Shown here piece after piece: positions 24,804-24,865 of a stretch of DNA of 24,865 bases. The translations under genes were made by a program, and so were the position numbers. How positions within the stretch are numbered: position 1 is the first letter of the stretch; every line of letters starts with the position of its first letter. Origin of the DNA: Candidatus Peribacteria bacterium (lineage in GTDB: Bacteria > Patescibacteria > JAEDAM01 > Absconditabacterales > Absconditicoccaceae); NCBI GenBank assembly GCA_031261265.1, contig JAISKI010000044.1:1-24865 (forward strand). The letters run 5' to 3'. The notes below the pieces were generated by a model that was not told where the DNA came from, did no database searches, and saw nothing but the letters and a program-made list of their open reading frames with translations.

Positions 24804-24865
24804 TTTGTTTGAATTTATACCCTAGCAAATGTAGAACTAGAGTGGTTTTTATTTTTGTTTTAAAC

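Overview
The window reads as a piece of a Patescibacteria/CPR genome that decodes UGA as glycine (genetic code 25: Absconditabacteria/SR1 or Gracilibacteria). The evidence is direct. At least twelve recognisable genes are continuous only if in-frame TGA is read through, and the TGA repeatedly sits where the family has a conserved glycine (FolD PVPGGI-G-PLTVA, the residue after CxxC in a DsbA-like protein, AlkD FLG, CDGSH protein NCPGRL). I count about 33 in-frame TGA codons. Every confidently placed stop is TAA or TAG. A surface-layer-homology fragment at the left edge fits these phyla. Clear Shine-Dalgarno sequences are not evident; many starts follow A-rich leaders.

Layout. 1-323: 5'-truncated SLH fragment. 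338-1949: AlkD-like DNA glycosylase (+), convergent with rpsB (-), then tRNA-Ser(GGA). 2051-5255: murD and an M3 oligoendopeptidase (+). 5282-7578: uvrC and a VirB2/pilin-like small membrane protein (-). 7579-8633: a non-coding stretch with a candidate small RNA and a degraded REP/RAYT-type (IS200-like Y1 transposase) element with palindromic arms. 8634-9907: a deoxyribosyltransferase-like enzyme and a metallophosphoesterase. 9998-11090: lepB and ssb. 11264-15690: folD and argS (+) interleaved with small unknown genes on the minus strand. 15863-17232: a double-CDGSH Fe-S protein and a DsbA-like thioredoxin-fold protein (+). 17242-20406: a 1054-residue VirD4/TraG-like ATPase (-). 20548-22030: a NadM-like nucleotidyltransferase and a BtpA/SgcQ-like TIM barrel (-). 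22107-24803: a UPF0489 protein, an unknown exported protein and a phosphodiester-glycosidase lipoprotein (-).

Two gene classes coexist. Ordinary core and secretion genes use UGA for roughly one glycine in ten to twelve (hand count). A second class of minus-strand accessory genes (9299-9907 with 8634-9293; 11264-11533; 12569-12865; 12996-13526; 15481-15690; 21272-22030 with 20548-21270) shares a consensus-strength promoter (TTGACT or close, usually 16 bp, TATAAT/TATACT), mostly with an alternating T-A spacer. It has no internal UGA glycine in about 90 glycines, except that one gene reaches a UGA exactly where a normal stop would be expected. This looks like a dispersed regulon of acquired or very highly expressed genes.

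Palindromic sequences are the other theme: a REP/RAYT element, a GTCATTGCGAGG-type inverted repeat, and two related in-frame palindromes inside uvrC and murD, read in the same frame with different but still self-complementary stems.
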